57,700 bases of DNA from Gymnopilus junonius. Taxonomy: Eukaryota; Basidiomycota; Agaricomycetes; Agaricales; Galerinaceae. The DNA is taken from contig JADNYJ010000221.1 of assembly GCA_015501075.1 (NCBI GenBank), forward strand, positions 1-57,700, written 5' to 3'. Both the position numbers and the translations under genes were made by a program. Shown here in pieces: positions 56,262 through 57,700 of the stretch; the first letter of the stretch is position 1; each line of letters opens with the position of its first letter. The notes beneath the pieces were generated by a model that saw nothing but the letters and a program-made list of their open reading frames with translations, was not told the origin of the DNA and did no database searches.

Positions 56262-56769
56262 TGTTAGAAGTAGTGATCAAACACTTCTAACAATGTTCTA
56301 TAAACATTAGATTAGCTTTAGAATAGACTTAGAATTAGTTTCACTTCATTTGGACACTTGTAGTTTACTAAGTTTCTGCTTTTGGTCGCGTTTTCTCTAG
56401 TATTTTGCGAATTACTTGGCGTAGAGTTAGAATTTCGGAAAACGGATTTGAGATCTGAAATCAGGTCGAAAATCCGGTTCTAGTGATATAGCATACATGG
56501 CATTTAAAGTACGTTTGTGTTTTGACATTTTCGAATTGTCCACATTTTGGGTGTTTTGTCACGCCTCGCGGTTTTTGGGCACGTAGCTACATTAGATACT
56601 ATGTTTCCTACTATGTCAAGCGAAAGCAAGACACTACGATTTGAATTGAACAAGTTATAAGCATTTTGAGTTATACTCTGCGATTCTCAGTGATTGCTGT
56701 ACTTGAGCATACTAGTTGGTTGAGCTGTGTTAACTACACAGATCCTTGCTTATTTGTGCAAGTCTAACA
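56262..56769 (+). repeat. Copia C 5' LTR
   Basis: 508 bp, TGTTAGAAG...AGTCTAACA, with 7-bp inverted ends TGTTAGA/TCTAACA. An inner palindrome near the start (TGTTAGAAGTAGTGATC ... CACTTCTAACA) repeats the terminus at 56281-56292. Confidence 0.93.
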
Positions 56770-56781
56770 GGTTATGGGCCC
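56770..56781 (+). promoter_or_regulatory. Copia C primer-binding site
   Basis: GGTTATGGGCCC follows the LTR without a gap, identical to the site in copia A although the two families differ in LTR and coding sequence. Complementary to the anticodon arm of initiator tRNA-Met. Confidence 0.85.
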
Positions 56782-56959
56782 CAAGCTCTAACTTGGCATA
56801 ACTGATTGAGTTGCATACTGCTAGTAACTGTGTTCTGTGGGCTTATATTGAACTACTATTAAACCTAGTTCAAATCTTGAAGTTGGATTATATTGATCAC
56901 ATCTGTGATTGATTACACTTGAATTATACTTGACTACACTTGTTGTCAAATTGGGAATT

Positions 56960-57700
56960 ATGTCTGCAAGCAATTCAGACACTATGGCTAGAATCAAGCC
57001 ATTGTCCAATTCAAACTATCCTGAATGGAGTGGTGAGATGAGGGCATGGCTTATGAGAAATGGGCTATGGAGGCTTGTCTCTGGCAAGGAGACTATGCCT
57101 AGTGATGCAGTGGGGCAGGATAAGTGGGAAGCAAAGGCTGAGAAGGCAGCAGGCGAGATCTATCTCTTGGTAGAGAGTGATCAGAGGGTGCACTTCAGAG
57201 GGCATGAGGATGACCCAGTCAAGATGTGGACATTGTTAGAGGCTGCCCACCTATCAAAGAAGCCTGGCACATGCTTTAATGCATATGATGACCTGTTTTC
57301 TATCAGGAAACAGGATGATGAAAGCTTGATGCAATTGGGGCTCAGAATTGAAAAGTCAATGCAGGCTATTCAAAACCTGTGCCCAGCTACCTTCACTATT
57401 GAAGAGCTGGATGAAGAGCTCCAATGCATGGCACTGATCTGTGCCTTACCAGAGGAATACTGTGTCTTGTCATCATCATTGTTGTTGATGCCAAAACTTG
57501 ACAAGGGTACAATTCTGCAAGCATTCAGAAGTGACAAGTTAAATCGTCAATGTCAGGAGTCAGCTAGTGTTGCCAAGACAGGTGGCAATAATTGGAAGAA
57601 GAAGAAGGGTGGCCCAAGCAATGGAAACAACTATCACAGCCATGGAGTTTCAAGTGGGCACAGTGGCAATTCGACAAGAAGGCAAAAGACATCACTTGTT
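56960..57700 (+). CDS. Copia C gag (partial, open at window end)
   Basis: ATG at 56960 opens 247 codons without a stop to the last base. MSASNSDTMARIKPLSNSNY PEW is followed by the copia Gag pattern: GEMRAWLMRNGLWRLVSGKE, EKAAGEIYLLVESDQRVHF, KMWTLLEAAHLSKKPGTCFN, AYDDLFSIRKQDDESLMQLG, DEELQCMALICALPEEYCVL, then a basic Asn/Gly-rich stretch (WKKKKGGPSNGNN) where RNA binding is expected; the CCHC knuckle would lie beyond 57700. Homologous to the copia A gag at 5127 in the same order, but intact. The polyprotein is normally cleaved by the element's own protease and Gag forms the particle. Confidence 0.88.
   Translation, partial: MSASNSDTMARIKPLSNSNYPEWSGEMRAWLMRNGLWRLVSGKETMPSDAVGQDKWEAKAEKAAGEIYLLVESDQRVHFRGHEDDPVKMWTLLEAAHLSKKPGTCFNAYDDLFSIRKQDDESLMQLGLRIEKSMQAIQNLCPATFTIEELDEELQCMALICALPEEYCVLSSSLLLMPKLDKGTILQAFRSDKLNRQCQESASVAKTGGNNWKKKKGGPSNGNNYHSHGVSSGHSGNSTRRQKTSLV

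Larger units (their letters stand above)
56262..57700 (+). mobile_element. Ty1/copia element C, 5' end (runs off window)
   Basis: Complete 5' LTR, PBS, 178-bp leader and an undamaged gag frame to the window end. It inserted into LINE ORF1 after AAGAAC (56256-56261). LTR nearly identical to the solo LTR and the copia B LTR, so all three belong to one family. No stop or frameshift is visible in this part; intactness of the rest cannot be judged. Confidence 0.9.

Overview
The window is a transposon graveyard from a fungal, most probably basidiomycete (Agaricomycete), genome. The support is indirect. The few non-transposon genes have 48-64 bp GT..AG introns. The dominant element is a poly(A)-tailed LINE of the Tad1/I type (ORF1 with zinc knuckles; ORF2 with APE endonuclease, reverse transcriptase, RNase H and a C-terminal CCHC finger). 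The LTR elements are fungal Ty1/copia elements with a primer-binding site complementary to the initiator-tRNA-Met anticodon arm. Decay is dominated by C-to-T changes at CpG, as expected of methylated repeats. No prokaryotic feature (operon, CRISPR, IS) is present.

Layout. 1-4446: remnants of four genes (a Lys-rich broken gene, a small two-exon gene, a multi-exon hypothetical, an acidic ORF) and a chromodomain-bearing Ty3/gypsy integrase end. 4447-18607: 5' half of copia element A (LTR, PBS, gag, protease, integrase), split by a rearranged nested LINE (6061-10812, 16-bp TSD) and by a complete 6.4-kb LINE (11674-18081, 15-bp TSD). 18607-28072: two LINEs, plus then minus, standing where the 3' half of copia A and the 5' half of copia B should be. 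28073-33030: 3' half of copia B (integrase C-terminus, RT, RNase H, 3' LTR), interrupted by a 2.3-kb non-LTR, non-LINE element with terminal inverted repeats and dense AGTCCCA subterminal repeats. 33031-43739: LINE nest with a head-to-head inversion, a solo copia LTR with 5-bp TSD, and a TSD-flanked 2.4-kb insertion in which a tRNA-headed 1.1-kb unit is joined to a LINE 3' end. 43740-44961: remnant of a hypothetical gene. 44962-56261: one outer LINE carrying a nested LINE, a recent 2,098-bp tandem duplication and a small LINE in its ORF1. 56262-57700: 5' LTR, PBS and intact gag start of copia element C (same family as B), running off the window.

How the parts act together: every LINE ORF except one long fused frame carries stops or frameshifts, so most copies would need proteins from elsewhere. 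Target-site duplications of 14-16 bp recur throughout and allow the order of events to be read: copia first, then LINEs into copia, then LINEs into LINEs, then homologous exchanges between LINEs (tandem duplication, inversions, deletion). Copia C is the youngest-looking element.
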